A stretch of 64,000 nt of DNA from Candidatus Abyssobacteria bacterium SURF_5 (GTDB taxonomy: Bacteria > Abyssobacteria > SURF-5). The notes beneath the pieces are model-generated. The model was not told the origin of the DNA. It ran no database searches and worked only from the letters and a program-made list of their open reading frames with translations. Where the stretch lies: contig QZKU01000042.1 of NCBI GenBank assembly GCA_003598085.1, forward strand, positions 1 through 64,000, in the 5' to 3' direction. The stretch's first letter is position 1. Each line of letters starts with the position of its first letter. The translations under genes and the position numbers were made by a program. Of this stretch, positions 35,026-45,807 are shown in pieces.

Positions 35026-37876
35026 TTTTTCTTTCTAAAACGGGTTTGAGAAAACGTCCGGTATATGATTTTTGGGAGGCGCTTATTTCTTCGGGAGTGC
35101 CAGCGCCAATGAGAAAGCCTCCCTCGTCGCCTCCTTCCGGTCCGAGATCGATTATATAGTCGGCTGTTTTGATAACATCGAGATTGTGCTCGATAACAAT
35201 AACTGTGTTGCCGGCGTCGACCAGTCGCGCCAGGATGGCCAGGAGCCGCTTGATGTCGTCGAAATGCAGACCGGTTGTCGGCTCATCGAGGATATAGAGT
35301 GTTTTCCCGGTATCGCGCCGGGACAGTTCGGTGGATAATTTCACGCGTTGGGCTTCGCCTCCCGAAAGTGTGGTGGATGACTGCCCGAGCTTGACGTAGC
35401 CAAGGCCGACGTCGAAAAGCGTTTGCATCTTCTGTTTGATAGCGGGGATTTCTGCAAAGAACGCGAGCGCGTCCTCGACCGTCATATCGAGAACTTCGGC
35501 GATATTTTTTCCCTTATACCTGACAGCGAGCGTTTCACGGTTATAGCGCAGGCCGCCGCAGGCCTCGCAGGTGACGTACACGTCGGGCAAGAAGTGCATC
35601 TCGATCTTGATCAGGCCGTCCCCTTTGCAGGCCTCGCACCGTCCGCCTTTCACGTTGAAGCTGAAGCGGCCCGGCCTGTATCCTCTCACTTTTGCGTCGG
35701 GCACGCGGGAGAACAGGTCGCGGATATGGGTGAAGACGCCGGTGTAGGTGGCGGGATTTGATCGCGGGGTTCGACCAATCGGCGATTGGTCGATATCGAT
35801 CACCTTATCGATATACTGGGCGCCCTTTAGGTCGTTATACGGTCCGGGTTTGGTTTTCGATCGATAGAGCTTTCGCGCCAGCGCGGGATAAAGCGTTTCG
35901 TCGACGAGTGAAGATTTGCCGGAGCCGGATACGCCCGTGACGGCGATGAAAAGACCGAGCGGGAATGAGACGTCGATATTCTTCAAATTATTGTGGCGCA
36001 CGCCGATCAATTCGAGATTTTTGCCGTTTCCCTGTCGCCTCACCGCAGGCATTTCGATCTGGAGCTCGCCGGTCAGGTATTTTCCGGTCATCGAGCGGTC
36101 GCACATCATGATTTCGTCCGGTGTGCCGGAAATCACCACCTCGCCGCCATGGACACCTGCCATCGGGCCGAGGTCGATTATGTAATCGGCGGTCCGCATG
36201 GTGGCCTCATCATGCTCGACAACAATAACAGTGTTTCCGATGTCCCGCAGCCTGAGCAGCGTTTGCAGGAGGCGGTGGTTGTCGCGCTGGTGCAGTCCGA
36301 TGCTCGGCTCATCCAGGATGTAGAGGACTCCGACCAATCCGGAGCCCACCTGTGTGGCCAGCCGTATTCGTTGTGATTCACCGCCCGCAAGCGTGCCGGC
36401 GGGTCGGTCAAGCGTGAGGTAATCGAGGCCGACATTGAGCATGAAGTCGAGCCGCTCGCGCATTTCCTTCAGAATTCGCCCCGCGATCTGTGATTCCACT
36501 TTCGAGAGCCTAAGCCGGCCGAAGAACTGCCGCGCCTCCTTAATGGACAGAGCCGTCACCCCGGCGATGTTCTTTTCGCCCACCCGCACGGCAAGGCTCT
36601 CGGGCTTCAATCTGGCGCCTCCGCATGCAGTGCAGGGGCGCGGCCTCATATAGGACTCGATCCACTCTCTGATCGCGACCGAATCGGTTTCCTTATACCG
36701 CCGTTTCAGGTTTGGGATAACGCCTTCGTAGGTCTTATGGAAGGCATACTTGTTGCGCCCATGCGACAGCGCAAAATCGAGTTCTTCTTCATTAGTGCCG
36801 TAGAGGAGGATATCACGATGTTTCGGCGAGAGATTCTTGAAGCTGGTGTTGATGTCGAAGCCGTAATGCCGGCTCACCTGTTCAAGCATCTGGGTGAAGT
36901 AGCGCGAGTTTTTCTGAATCGTTTGCCAGGGCTCGATGGCCCCCTGTCGAATGCTTTTAGTCGGGTCCGGCACTACGAGCTCGGGCTCGATCTCCAAGCT
37001 GGTTCCTAATCCGCCGCATGCCGGACATGCGCCGTGGGGGCTATTGAATGAGAACATTCGCGGTTCGAGTTCGGGATAGCTGATCCCGCACTCGATGCAT
37101 GCCAATTTTTCGCTGAAAATCTTTTCCCGGCTCTTGGCGCGACCGCCGGCGGGCTCCTCAGATAAGAGGCTCACGATGCCTTTGCCAAGCCGCAAAGCGG
37201 TCTCAACCGAGTCGTTCAGTCGCGAGCGAATTCCGTGCTTTACGACGAGGCGGTCAATGACGACGTCAACATCGTGGGCTTTGCGTTTGGCGAGTTTGAT
37301 CTCCTCGCTGGCGACATCGTACATCTTGCCATCTACGCGCACGCGCACGTAGCCCTCTTTGCGGACGTTCTCGAAAATGTGGCGATACTCGCCTTTTCGC
37401 CCGCGCACGAGCGGGGCGAGCAGGATGAGGCGCGTTCCTTCCGGGAGGGAGGCGATCTGGTCGGTAATTTCCTGTGCAGTCTGCGAAGAGATGATTTTGC
37501 CGCACTTGTAGCAATGGGGCGTGCCGATGCGGGCATACAGGACCCGCAAATAGTCGTAAATTTCAGTGACCGTTCCGACCGTCGAGCGGGGGTTTCTTCC
37601 GGCCGTTTTCTGTTCGATGGAGATTGCGGGTGAAAGACCCTCGATGTGTTCGACGTCGGGTTTCTGCATCTGCTCGAGGAACTGGCGAGCATAAGCTGAG
37701 AGGCTCTCGACATAGCGGCGTTGTCCTTCGGCGTATATGGTATCGAATGCAAGAGAGGACTTGCCCGAGCCGCTCAGTCCCGTGATCACGACGAGTTTAT
37801 CGCGCGGAATGCGCAGATCGATGTTTTTCAGGTTATGTTCCTTGGCACCGCGTATATCAATGAACCGGTCATTCAT
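34997..37876 (-). CDS. uvrA: Excinuclease ABC subunit A
   Basis: UvrA, 959 residues, recognises DNA damage in nucleotide-excision repair and loads UvrB. Two ABC ATPase halves are complete: Walker [10 protein letters not shown] and GVSGSGKSS, signatures [12 protein letters not shown] and [12 protein letters not shown], Walker B regions ending LYILDEPS and [12 protein letters not shown]. Zinc modules are visible ([10 protein letters not shown] with [14 protein letters not shown] with CEACGG). Length is normal. It follows pcm by six bases and is unusual in leading into membrane glycosyltransferase genes. Confidence 0.97.
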   Translation of the reverse strand: MNDRFIDIRGAKEHNLKNIDLRIPRDKLVVITGLSGSGKSSLAFDTIYAEGQRRYVESLSAYARQFLEQMQKPDVEHIEGLSPAISIEQKTAGRNPRSTVGTVTEIYDYLRVLYARIGTPHCYKCGKIISSQTAQEITDQIASLPEGTRLILLAPLVRGRKGEYRHIFENVRKEGYVRVRVDGKMYDVASEEIKLAKRKAHDVDVVIDRLVVKHGIRSRLNDSVETALRLGKGIVSLLSEEPAGGRAKSREKIFSEKLACIECGISYPELEPRMFSFNSPHGACPACGGLGTSLEIEPELVVPDPTKSIRQGAIEPWQTIQKNSRYFTQMLEQVSRHYGFDINTSFKNLSPKHRDILLYGTNEEELDFALSHGRNKYAFHKTYEGVIPNLKRRYKETDSVAIREWIESYMRPRPCTACGGARLKPESLAVRVGEKNIAGVTALSIKEARQFFGRLRLSKVESQIAGRILKEMRERLDFMLNVGLDYLTLDRPAGTLAGGESQRIRLATQVGSGLVGVLYILDEPSIGLHQRDNHRLLQTLLRLRDIGNTVIVVEHDEATMRTADYIIDLGPMAGVHGGEVVISGTPDEIMMCDRSMTGKYLTGELQIEMPAVRRQGNGKNLELIGVRHNNLKNIDVSFPLGLFIAVTGVSGSGKSSLVDETLYPALARKLYRSKTKPGPYNDLKGAQYIDKVIDIDQSPIGRTPRSNPATYTGVFTHIRDLFSRVPDAKVRGYRPGRFSFNVKGGRCEACKGDGLIKIEMHFLPDVYVTCEACGGLRYNRETLAVRYKGKNIAEVLDMTVEDALAFFAEIPAIKQKMQTLFDVGLGYVKLGQSSTTLSGGEAQRVKLSTELSRRDTGKTLYILDEPTTGLHFDDIKRLLAILARLVDAGNTVIVIEHNLDVIKTADYIIDLGPEGGDEGGFLIGAGTPEEISASQKSYTGRFLKPVLERKSVVGTGSAI

Positions 37877-37882
37877 CCGGAA

Positions 37883-38554
37883 TTAAATCTCCCATCCGAA
37901 TCTTCCAACCAGCGGCACAAAAACGCAGCTGGTGAGATCGGTTTCCTCGAACTTTCGTCCGCGCCGAACGATCCGTTTGCACACCTGGATCATTTTTTGG
38001 CCGACCGGGATGATGAGCCTGCCGTCATCGGCCAACTGTTCCAGGAGCACCTCCGGCACTTCCGGCGCTGCGGCTGTAACGAGAATCGCATCGAAGGGCG
38101 CGTGTTCGGGGAGTCCCCGGCTCCCGTCGCCGCAGAAGACGGCGATGTTGGCATACCCTACCTGTTTGAGGGTAGCGTACGCAAGGCAGGCCAAGCGCTG
38201 GCGCCGCTCGATTGTGTAGACAAATGACGTCAATCTGGAGAGGACGCCCGCCTGATAGCCGCTGCCCGTGCCGACCTCGAGCACGACATCGGAAGGCCGC
38301 AACATCAGCTCCTGCGTCATGACGGCCACCATGTAAGGCTGAGAGATCGTCTGATTCTCCCCAATGGACAGCGGGTGGTCCTCATAAGCCTGGTGCCTGA
38401 GTTCCTGCGGAACAAATTCATGGCGCGGCACCAGGAGCATTGCTGCCAGGACGCGTTCATCGCGGATTCCGCGACCGCGCAATTGTCGCTCCACCATGAG
38501 GCGCCGGGCGAGCTTCAACTTGGGCGGGTCATGGAAGGCGGCGCTTACTGCCAT
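37883..38554 (-). CDS. pcm: Protein-L-isoaspartate O-methyltransferase
   Basis: This 223-residue SAM-dependent enzyme repairs isoaspartyl residues in aged proteins. The family motifs are [36 protein letters not shown] and [15 protein letters not shown], with GRLIIPVG near the end. The start could be a few codons further in ([11 protein letters not shown]); the conserved core is unaffected. It is the second gene of an operon that continues into uvrA. Confidence 0.93.
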   Translation of the reverse strand: MAVSAAFHDPPKLKLARRLMVERQLRGRGIRDERVLAAMLLVPRHEFVPQELRHQAYEDHPLSIGENQTISQPYMVAVMTQELMLRPSDVVLEVGTGSGYQAGVLSRLTSFVYTIERRQRLACLAYATLKQVGYANIAVFCGDGSRGLPEHAPFDAILVTAAAPEVPEVLLEQLADDGRLIIPVGQKMIQVCKRIVRRGRKFEETDLTSCVFVPLVGRFGWEI

Positions 38555-38608
38555 AAGGCGAAATGAGGATGTGCCGGTAGCCTGCGCATGGCGGGTATTG
38601 GGCCGTTG

Positions 38609-38755
38609 CTATTTTGAGATCAGGGAGTCCATGTCATTCACCACGGCCTCGGCGATCTCTTTTTTGATGGCATCCGAAACTTTATAATTGTGTTGTTTTT
38701 CCAGAATTTCCAGTGTTTTCATAACGAGACTGTACGTAAATTCCTCTAATTTCAC
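38609..38755 (-). CDS. Small protein of 48 residues
   Basis: I place a GTG start at 38755, where GGAGG lies six bases upstream. The product is a short, charged, mostly helical protein (KLEEFTYSLVMKTLEILEKQ, ending AVVNDMDSLISK) with no cysteine, signal or recognised family. It opens the pcm-uvrA operon behind a good promoter, 54 bases before pcm. Confidence 0.55.
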   Translation of the reverse strand: MKLEEFTYSLVMKTLEILEKQHNYKVSDAIKKEIAEAVVNDMDSLISK

Positions 38756-38819
38756 AATCAGCCTCCATGACTGACATCGAGTTAAGGTCGTATGAAAGAA
38801 GTTATCCAATACCAAGAAA

Positions 38820-38849
38820 ATTATAACATGGAGCGAAAACGACAGTCAA
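38820..38849 (-). promoter_or_regulatory. Promoter of the pcm-uvrA operon
   Basis: The minus strand has TTGACT (38849-38844), an 18-base spacer and TATAAT (38825-38820). Transcription would start near 38813, about 60 bases before the small gene. Confidence 0.6.
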
Positions 38850-38909
38850 TCGATCATCAGTGTGGGTGGCAGAGAAGAAGCGGCGTATTCTGCGGGGACA
38901 GGGAAAACG

Positions 38910-39293
38910 TTACTTCCTCGGGGATTCTTTTTCGACGATTTCGCGAATGACTTTCAGTGCGCGGTTCACATTGAAAGGTTTTTCCAGACAGAGAAGTGCG
39001 CCCATACTGAGGGCTTCCTGCACGTTCTTGTCCATTCCGAATCCGGTGGTGACGAGCACCGGGACACTTGAATTGAACTGACGGATCGCCTTGAAGGTGT
39101 CCAATCCGTTCAGGTCGGGCATGTGCATGTCGAGGATGACGAGATCGAAGTGAGTCGCCTTCAGTTGTTGGAGGGCGGCGACGCCGCCGCCGACGGGCCT
39201 CGGGGCATAGCCGAGGATCTCGATGATGTCGCAGAACAGCTGGCGGACCTCTTCATTATCATCAATAATCAGTATCTGCCTATTATCAACCAT
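38910..39293 (-). CDS. Single-domain response regulator
   Basis: The 127-residue protein is a stand-alone receiver: IIDDNEEVR acidic pocket, phospho-acceptor Asp in VILDMHMPD, Thr in LVTTGFG and Lys in LEKPFN. No output domain follows. The start at 39293 gives a normal receiver length, with GAGAGGGAG upstream. It is the last of a four-gene signalling operon and may be a phospho-relay partner of the active kinase at 39982-41988. Confidence 0.88.
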   Translation of the reverse strand: MVDNRQILIIDDNEEVRQLFCDIIEILGYAPRPVGGGVAALQQLKATHFDLVILDMHMPDLNGLDTFKAIRQFNSSVPVLVTTGFGMDKNVQEALSMGALLCLEKPFNVNRALKVIREIVEKESPRK

Positions 39294-39312
39294 GCGCTTC
39301 TCCCTCTCGGTC

Positions 39313-39960
39313 CTAAAGCATTTCGAAATCCTGGCCGGAATTGTCATTGAGCAGGCTTCGGGCGAACCGCCGGAACTGCAGGTTCATCTGGTGCATGCTT
39401 TCGGAGGCTTTGATAATGGAATTCACCTGGCGCTTCGTGGTGTTGTCACCGCTTTCTTCGAGTCGAATCTGCAGGAGCTGTGCGAAGCCGGAGGTGATGG
39501 AAAGCGGGTTATTAAGTTCGTTATTCAATGCGATGGCCCGCTCGGCGACCTGGGCGAGTTTTCGAGTCTTTTCGAGTTCCCGTTCGAGCTTGAGCTTATC
39601 CCAGGCGCGCTCGACCGAGATCTTAATGATTTCGAAATCGAACGGTTTGAGGATGTAATCATACGCGCCGCTGCGGATGGCTCTGACGGCGGACTCGACT
39701 GAGGCGTAGCCGGTAATGACGATCACGAGCGTGTTTGGGCAGTTCTCCTTGATGTACTTCATGACGGCGAAGCCATCGAGTTCGGGCATCATGAGATCTG
39801 TGATGACGAGGCCGAATGTATGATTTTTCAGCTTCTCAATACCAGAACGCCCATTTTCGGCAGTGTCCACTTCATATCCGATGTTTGACAGCAGGACTTT
39901 GATGCTGTCACACATCCTTTTTTCGTCGTCTATCACCAGAATTCGGTTCTTCTCGGCCAC
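39313..39960 (-). CDS. Receiver fused to a His-less DHp domain
   Basis: In this 215-residue protein an intact receiver (Asp55 in VITDLMMPE, Thr in VITGYAS, Lys in LKPFD) is followed by a kinase-type dimerisation helix pair (about 130-210). The H-box reads LNNELNNPL, so the phospho-accepting His is Asn146, and there is no ATPase domain. It cannot autophosphorylate or carry phosphate on the DHp; it may dimerise or dock other kinases in a receiver-dependent way. It lies between the active kinase gene and the single receiver in the same operon. Confidence 0.85.
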   Translation of the reverse strand: MAEKNRILVIDDEKRMCDSIKVLLSNIGYEVDTAENGRSGIEKLKNHTFGLVITDLMMPELDGFAVMKYIKENCPNTLVIVITGYASVESAVRAIRSGAYDYILKPFDFEIIKISVERAWDKLKLERELEKTRKLAQVAERAIALNNELNNPLSITSGFAQLLQIRLEESGDNTTKRQVNSIIKASESMHQMNLQFRRFARSLLNDNSGQDFEML

Positions 39961-39981
39961 CTGAAAACCCCCTCTCTTGCA

Positions 39982-41988
39982 TTATGAAGACTGGATAACC
40001 TGAAACACCTTGTCGCTGACGACTGGAAGCTGGATGGTGAAGGTAGTGCCGCGGCCGGGCTCGCTGTCCACGCTGATCTCTCCGTTGTAGTTCTTGATGA
40101 TGCCGTATGAAACCGAGAGGCCGAGGCCCGTTCCCTTCACGCCCTTGGTCGTGAAGAACGGTTCGAAGATATTCTTGATATTTTCCGGCGGAATTCCGCA
40201 TCCGTCATCAGCGACATCGATTTCGACCCGCCCTTTTCTGTAGCGGGTGCGAACAGTCATTTTTCCTCCTTCGGGCATTGCGTCTTCCGCGTTTTTTATC
40301 AAATTGAGGAAGACCTGTCTGATCTGGTCGGTGGAGACGTTGACTTCGGGCAGGTTTTCGGCCAGTTCAGAGGTAACCTCGATCTTGCGCCGGAACAATT
40401 GGCCTCTCAGCAGAGCCAGCAGTTCTTCGAGGACCTGGTTGATCTGCACCGATTGGATGTCTTCGGCGCCCGGTTTGGCGAACCGCAGCAGCCTGCGTAC
40501 GATGCCGGCAATCCGGTTGATTTCCTGGTCGACGATTTTCATGTTCTCGCGGTTAGGGTCTTCCTCGGGCATCAGCAGCTTGGCGATACCGACGTAATTC
40601 TTGATAATGCCGAGGGGATTATTGATTTCGTGCGCGATCTGCGCGGCCAGTTCGCCGGTGGCGGCCATGCGTTCGGATTGCATCAACTGGGCTTGCAGTC
40701 TTCTCAACTGGTTGACTTTCTGCTCGAGTTCCTTGCTATGCCGCTGCAACTGTTCCTGCGCGCGCTGCATGCGGTCCGCCATCCGGTTGAATTCGACGGC
40801 GAGCAGTTCGATTTCGTCGCCGCTTCTGATGTCGATGCGGTGCTCGAGGTTTCCCTGTCCAATCTCCTGCACCCCCAGTTGCAGGACGCGGATCGGTTTG
40901 AGCGCCCGTCTGGCCATCGCCAAGCCGCTCAGCGAGAGCGACACCAGCACGATCGCGCTGAAGATGAGCGCCTGGAAGAAAAGTGAATTCAGCGGACGCA
41001 TGACTATATCTTCCGGGATTGCGACGACTGCGCTCCAGTCGCTTCCGTCGTAGGTGAAGAGAGGCGGGGAGGAAGACGGCCGCAACACGGGCGCGAAGCC
41101 GGCAAATGCGGTAATTCCCAACTGATCCAGAGGAACCAGGGACTGGCCGATCTCGCCGAAATCGAACTTTTGGAGTCCACTGGTGATTCTCACCATGCGA
41201 GGGGTCTGGCTGTCATTCTTGAAAACCCACAGATTTCGCTCGTTGCCTGCCCCGATGAGCAGGGCGGTTATTTCCTGTGACTTTTCATGGATCAGCATGT
41301 GGTCGAGGCTGTATTCAGCGTAAAGGATCCATTGCGCGGACCCGGTCGCGGAAGGGAAAATGGGGACGGTCATGGGCACGACGACGGAAGCGGGTTCTTC
41401 GGTGAAAAGCGGTTCATAGAGTCGCGGGCGGTCGCGTTCGAACGCCTCTGTCTGCTGCCACCATTCTTCCTGGATGACACTGGGCCCGTGCAACTCGCCA
41501 TACGCCGCGATCACGATTCCCGCCTGGTCGATCACGCGCAAGAGCCGGAAGCCCGGATATGCGATGGCCACGGCCTGCAGGGCAGCGGCGAGTTCATTAT
41601 TTTGAAGGGCTTGCAGTTCAGCCTGAGGGCGACTGGATACCTTCCACAGCGCCATTTCCTTGATGGCGAGGTCTGCGATTTCCGGGGCGGAAAGCGATCT
41701 ATACCTCTGGCTCTGGTCGCTGACTGCTTCCTGTAACCGGTCGGATTGCGACAGGCTTACGAGCAGGGAAAGTCCGGCGCTCAGGGCGGTATGGATCTCA
41801 CTTGCCCGGCCTTCGGCCACCCGCTGTACGGCGACGCCCGCTCCTTCGCTGCGGATTTTGTAGCCATGATAGTAGCTGAACAGGGCGCTGCACAGAATGG
41901 CGAATCCGGCTCCCACGGCCATGATGGTGACAAACCTTCTGGTCAAGGTTTGCCTGGTCATGCCGGAGAAAACGTCCGCTTGTCTCAT
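39982..41988 (-). CDS. Membrane sensor histidine kinase (HAMP-HisKA-HATPase)
   Basis: A complete 668-residue kinase: N-terminal membrane helix (about 20-42), a large periplasmic sensory region (about 45-320, Cache-like by length), a second helix (about 330-355), HAMP, coiled coil, HisKA with AHEINNPLG and a full ATPase domain ([35 protein letters not shown]). Nothing essential is missing. The start overlaps the stop of the degenerate kinase gene upstream as ATGA. It is probably the sole active kinase of the operon. Confidence 0.93.
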   Translation of the reverse strand: MRQADVFSGMTRQTLTRRFVTIMAVGAGFAILCSALFSYYHGYKIRSEGAGVAVQRVAEGRASEIHTALSAGLSLLVSLSQSDRLQEAVSDQSQRYRSLSAPEIADLAIKEMALWKVSSRPQAELQALQNNELAAALQAVAIAYPGFRLLRVIDQAGIVIAAYGELHGPSVIQEEWWQQTEAFERDRPRLYEPLFTEEPASVVVPMTVPIFPSATGSAQWILYAEYSLDHMLIHEKSQEITALLIGAGNERNLWVFKNDSQTPRMVRITSGLQKFDFGEIGQSLVPLDQLGITAFAGFAPVLRPSSSPPLFTYDGSDWSAVVAIPEDIVMRPLNSLFFQALIFSAIVLVSLSLSGLAMARRALKPIRVLQLGVQEIGQGNLEHRIDIRSGDEIELLAVEFNRMADRMQRAQEQLQRHSKELEQKVNQLRRLQAQLMQSERMAATGELAAQIAHEINNPLGIIKNYVGIAKLLMPEEDPNRENMKIVDQEINRIAGIVRRLLRFAKPGAEDIQSVQINQVLEELLALLRGQLFRRKIEVTSELAENLPEVNVSTDQIRQVFLNLIKNAEDAMPEGGKMTVRTRYRKGRVEIDVADDGCGIPPENIKNIFEPFFTTKGVKGTGLGLSVSYGIIKNYNGEISVDSEPGRGTTFTIQLPVVSDKVFQVIQSS

Positions 41989-44027
41989 AGCGACGCCTCT
42001 TGAAGAAATGAGGGGGGATTCAAGGGAATGCTGACGCTGAAGACACTCCCTCCGTCACCCGTGTTGACGACCTTGATATCGCCGCCATAGCTCTGGATTA
42101 TGTTGTGGACCATGTACAATCCCAGCCCCTTCGGGACAAGTCCTTTCGCGACGCCGCTAGGAAGGAAAAGCTCGTTTGCCTCGGCCGGCGAATGTTGGGC
42201 TGCGGAGTTAGAGAACTCGACGCACAAGAAGGGATCGTCCCTGCGAGTACAGACGGCGAGGGTGCCTCCGTGCGGCATCTCGGCCATGGCGAGGCGCACA
42301 AGATTGGAAAACACCATATTCATCTGGTTGGGGATGACGACGACTTCGGGCAGCGTTTGTTCGAGCTCAAGTTTCGTTTTGATGCCGGCCGCCTGAAGCT
42401 TATCGCGAGCCGATGCGATTGTGTTCTCGATGAGGAGGTTGATCGGGGTATCCCTGGGTTCTTCGAAATAGGCTTCGGAGAAATTCAGGAGTTGGTCGGT
42501 AATATTCGCGATACGATCCACTTCTTCCGAAAGGACGGCCAATTCGCCTTTACTTTCGGCAGAGGCTGTTTTTTCGTCCAATATGCGGATATAGTTTTTG
42601 ACAATCCCGAGGGGGTCCTTCATTTCCCGGGCCACTACGCCCGCCAGTCTTGAAGCGGTTATGGGAGATCGCAACTGCGACAGGCGAAGCTGTGTGGCCG
42701 TGCATTCGTGAAACAGCGTCGCATGTCTGAGCGAGACTGCCGCGAAACTTGAGATCACCTCCATCAGTTCGAGGTCTTTTTTCGTAAATGCGCCGCCCAC
42801 CTTGTTTATGAGTTCAATGACGCCCACGATCTCATTTCCGATCTTCATGGGTGCGGCGAGAATTGATTTGGAGACGAAGCCGGTCGCCTGTTCCACCTGC
42901 GGATAATAGCGCTCGTCTTTGTGGACGTCGCGGACGATAACCGCTTTCTCGTGCTCGGCCACCCATCCTGCAATGCCCTGCCCCAGTTTGAGGCGGAACG
43001 GTTTGACGCATTCGGCTTTTTCACCAAGGGCGGCCAGGAAAATCAGTTGAGAGTCTTCGAGCTTCAGGATGGAACCTGCTTCGACCTTGATGACGCGGGC
43101 GATGCTTTTCAGAATACTGGTGAGGACCGCCTCGATAGCCAGATCCGCCGAGCTGATCGCGCGCGCCACTTCGTTGATCAACTGGAGGCGCAGGGCCTTC
43201 TGCTGGATCTCGAATTCAATTTTTTTCCGTTCCTTTATGTCACGGATAATGGCAAGAATATATTTTTTCCCGTCGATGAGAACAGCGGTGGCGCTCACGT
43301 CGACAGGAATTGGATTCCGTTTTTTCGAAAAGATGGAGAGGTTGTCGAACCTGACGGCTCCCTGCTCGACGGCGTCGTTTATCTTTTCGATCATAAGGTT
43401 CAGGTCGAAGACGGAGACGAGCGAATTCAGGCCGGTCTGTTTCAACTCCGTCTCCGTATAGCCGGTCAGCCTGCAAGCCGCCTCATTGACTTCCACAAAC
43501 ATACCCGACTCATACTCGACCAGCACGATCGCATCGCTCGCCATTTTGAGCAGGCGGGAATACTTGTTTTCGGCGCGGCTGATCTCTCGCGACTGTCTCT
43601 TTTCGCCGGCCACACTGCTTTGCAGGAGGAGATGGTGAATGTTTCTGGTCAGGATCGACGAGAGCCGATGCAATTTTGCCGGCTGTCGCAGCAATTCTTT
43701 CAGGACCGCCGCCTGAGCGTGTTGAAAGAGGATGAGCTGAAGCTGTTGGACTTCGTGCGGCGAAAGATCTTTGAGGTATTTTTTCCGGGCTTTCTTCAAC
43801 CGGAAAGAAGGCGTCGCCGGCCTCTTCTGAGATGAAAGGGCGGGGATCAGTGAAACGTAAATATCTTCGGCAAGTTCGGAGAATCGTTCGGAGGATAGAC
43901 TTCCCGCGATCTTTTTTCGAAGCGACGATACTGCGAAAATATCGGTAACCGTCTGCCGAACCACCGACTCTTGCTGCTTGGAGAGGAGCCTTGCGAGTTC
44001 ATTCGTACCGACTTTTGGAGACGCCAT
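41985..44027 (-). CDS. PAS-GAF degenerate histidine kinase
   Basis: The 680-residue soluble protein has an N-terminal helical region, PAS (about 150-270), GAF (about 290-440, with LGQGIAGWVAEHEKAVIV) and a kinase-like end. The H-box reads REMKDPLG, placing Arg467 where His should be. In the ATPase part the N-box Asn is replaced (FSNLVRLAMAEMP), the G1 DxGxG is gone, and only the G2-like KGLGLYMVHNI remains. It is almost certainly not a kinase. Its gene overlaps that of an intact kinase, so it may act as a sensory partner that heterodimerises with or tunes it. Confidence 0.88.
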   Translation of the reverse strand: MASPKVGTNELARLLSKQQESVVRQTVTDIFAVSSLRKKIAGSLSSERFSELAEDIYVSLIPALSSQKRPATPSFRLKKARKKYLKDLSPHEVQQLQLILFQHAQAAVLKELLRQPAKLHRLSSILTRNIHHLLLQSSVAGEKRQSREISRAENKYSRLLKMASDAIVLVEYESGMFVEVNEAACRLTGYTETELKQTGLNSLVSVFDLNLMIEKINDAVEQGAVRFDNLSIFSKKRNPIPVDVSATAVLIDGKKYILAIIRDIKERKKIEFEIQQKALRLQLINEVARAISSADLAIEAVLTSILKSIARVIKVEAGSILKLEDSQLIFLAALGEKAECVKPFRLKLGQGIAGWVAEHEKAVIVRDVHKDERYYPQVEQATGFVSKSILAAPMKIGNEIVGVIELINKVGGAFTKKDLELMEVISSFAAVSLRHATLFHECTATQLRLSQLRSPITASRLAGVVAREMKDPLGIVKNYIRILDEKTASAESKGELAVLSEEVDRIANITDQLLNFSEAYFEEPRDTPINLLIENTIASARDKLQAAGIKTKLELEQTLPEVVVIPNQMNMVFSNLVRLAMAEMPHGGTLAVCTRRDDPFLCVEFSNSAAQHSPAEANELFLPSGVAKGLVPKGLGLYMVHNIIQSYGGDIKVVNTGDGGSVFSVSIPLNPPSFLQEASL

Positions 44028-44101
44028 CCGCGGCCGACCCCTTTCGCCGTCGACAGGCTGTCCGGTACCCCAAGTGCCAGTCCTATTACAACTTTGTGAT
44101 T

Positions 44102-44130
44102 ATTATAGCGGGTACTCTATTAATTTGCAA
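44102..44130 (-). promoter_or_regulatory. Promoter of the four-gene signalling operon
   Basis: The minus strand has TTGCAA (44130-44125), a 17-base spacer and TATAAT (44107-44102), about 75 bases upstream of the degenerate kinase start. Confidence 0.6.
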
Positions 44131-44178
44131 CAGTTTTCCCGGGCGTGAGCGGTACGAAATGGTTTGACGAAGCAGCGG

Positions 44179-44598
44179 TTAAAAGTTCCGGCGTTCTTCG
44201 ACATACAGGATCCGGAAAACCACGCTTTCTCCGCCGATATCCATGATGATCTCACTGAATTGACCCGGTTCCAGCTTGAAGAGGACGTCTTCGAGATTCT
44301 TAGGCAGGACGCCTTTGCCGATCCAACCCATATCGCCGCGATGACTTGCGCTGAGTGCTTCTGATTTGGACCCGGCAAGTTCGGCAAAATTCGCACCCGT
44401 TTTCAGGAGCTCGTGAATCTCGTTTGCCTTTTTGCGGGCGCGCTCGATATCTTCCGGATCGGACGGATTAGCCTGAACCACGATAATGCGGCCTTTGACC
44501 TCCGGCTGTGGTTTCCGGCCCGGGCCAATAATTGCTACTCCAATAACAAGAAGGAAAACCAATGGAACAGCCAGCCATAGAATCTTTGTCATCCGCAT
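44179..44598 (-). CDS. Membrane-anchored parvulin-type peptidyl-prolyl isomerase
   Basis: From the ATG at 44598 (AAGGA nine bases upstream) the product has 139 residues: one N-terminal membrane helix (ILWLAVPLVFLLVIGVAII) and a parvulin (PpiC/SurA-like) rotamase domain. Family features are ARKKANEIHELLKTGANFAELA, GDMGWIGKGVLP and LEPGQFSEIIMDIGGESVVF. It should help fold exported proteins outside the inner membrane. The domain is short but reaches its usual C-terminus. No SurA-type chaperone part is present. Confidence 0.82.
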   Translation of the reverse strand: MRMTKILWLAVPLVFLLVIGVAIIGPGRKPQPEVKGRIIVVQANPSDPEDIERARKKANEIHELLKTGANFAELAGSKSEALSASHRGDMGWIGKGVLPKNLEDVLFKLEPGQFSEIIMDIGGESVVFRILYVEERRNF

Positions 44599-44946
44599 TC
44601 TTACCAATCCTTCGACAACCCCCAGAATAACGTTATTTAATCCTATCATAGGCCGCAGGCGGATTTCAAGGCGTCCTCGAGCATTTTTCACCCAAAAAGA
44701 TGCTCTTTGTAGCAGGTGAGACGGAGTTAAACAGCGTGTCCAAATCTAATAAGAAGCGTCTTGCCATCCTTGCCATCATTATCGCATTCAGATATACTCG
44801 CATAGTCTCGCGCGGACGGATAGCTTCGCTCGCGCTTGAAGAGCGCTAACGATGTGTTTTGTGGCTTTTGCTCGGCATTGCGGGAGATTTTGAGTATCTT
44901 TACCGCTCTCATCGGAAGACATTCGAATGAGGAGAAACCTGGTTCT
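44599..44946. other. Divergent intergenic region
   Basis: These 348 bases lie between the parvulin and inositol-monophosphatase genes. A promoter for the latter is at 44770-44798. Open frames run into the region from both sides, but the parts beyond the chosen starts have no family similarity. Nothing else is seen. Confidence 0.5.
44770..44798 (+). promoter_or_regulatory. Promoter of the inositol-monophosphatase gene
   Basis: TTGCCA (44770-44775), a 17-base spacer and TATACT (44793-44798). The predicted leader is about 140 bases. Confidence 0.5.
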
Positions 44947-45756
44947 ATGAAGGATCCAATTGAAGAGCAACCGGTGGAACAGTATTTAAAGCTGGCCGTT
45001 GATGCGGCCAGGGCCGCGGGAAAAATTTTGATTAAAACATTAGGGTCGGTCGGCAGAATAGAACACAAGGGAGCGATCAATCTTGTGACCGAGATGGACG
45101 TGAGGTCGGAGGAATTGATAAAGAAGAAGATTCTGAAAGCTTACCCCGAACATCAGATCATGGCCGAGGAAAGCGACATGCCCGAAAAGAGCGCGGAGTT
45201 TCGGTGGATCATCGATCCGCTGGACGGCACCACGAACTACGCGCACGGGTTTCCGCTTTTCTGCGTGTCAATCGCGCTGGAAATAAGCGGGACAATAGAA
45301 GTGGGCGCCGTTTATGATCCGACCCGCTCCGACCTCTTCACCGCTGTGCGCGGCGGGGGCGCATTTCTGAACGGGAAGAAACTAGCGGTCTCGGAAACCA
45401 CGAGCGTCAACAATTCGCTGTTGGCGACCGGCTTTCCGTACGACCTGCGCGAGAGCGAGGCGAACAACGTGGACAACTGGAACGCCATGCTGCCTCGTGC
45501 GCAGGCGGTGCGCCGGGCCGGCTCGGCTGCACTCGATCTTTGTTATACAGCCTGTGGGCGCTTTGACGGGTTTTGGGAGTTGAAGCTGTTTCCGTGGGAT
45601 GTGGCGGCCGGATCGCTCATGGTGAAGGAAGCCGGTGGAGAGGTGACGGATATGGGTGGCGGGCCGTTTTCGATTTATTCCAAAGAGATCCTCGCCAGCA
45701 ACGGCAGGATCCACCGGGAAATGGTGGAGATCCTCGGCAAAGGAAGAAGGCCGTAG
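44947..45756 (+). CDS. Inositol-monophosphatase family phosphatase
   Basis: This 269-residue Mg-dependent phosphatase has the family metal sites: GAINLVTEMDVRSE, IMAEESD (Glu ligand), WIIDPLDGTTNYAHGFP (the Asp ligands) and the late FPWDVAAGSLMVKEAGG. Substrates can be inositol-1-phosphate, fructose-1,6-bisphosphate or similar compounds. The ATG at 44947 follows GAGGAG and gives the normal length; the open frame extends upstream without similarity. It is followed 51 bases later by a sulfotransferase gene. Confidence 0.92.
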   Translation: MKDPIEEQPVEQYLKLAVDAARAAGKILIKTLGSVGRIEHKGAINLVTEMDVRSEELIKKKILKAYPEHQIMAEESDMPEKSAEFRWIIDPLDGTTNYAHGFPLFCVSIALEISGTIEVGAVYDPTRSDLFTAVRGGGAFLNGKKLAVSETTSVNNSLLATGFPYDLRESEANNVDNWNAMLPRAQAVRRAGSAALDLCYTACGRFDGFWELKLFPWDVAAGSLMVKEAGGEVTDMGGGPFSIYSKEILASNGRIHREMVEILGKGRRP

Positions 45757-45807
45757 TTTATTACCAGCCTTAACTTCGTTTCCACAAAAGGCAAGCAAGG
45801 ATTGTTG

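Noticed and set aside
42921-43835. A 304-codon open frame on the plus strand
   Set aside because: It is antisense to the degenerate kinase gene, whose PAS and GAF domains are unmistakable.
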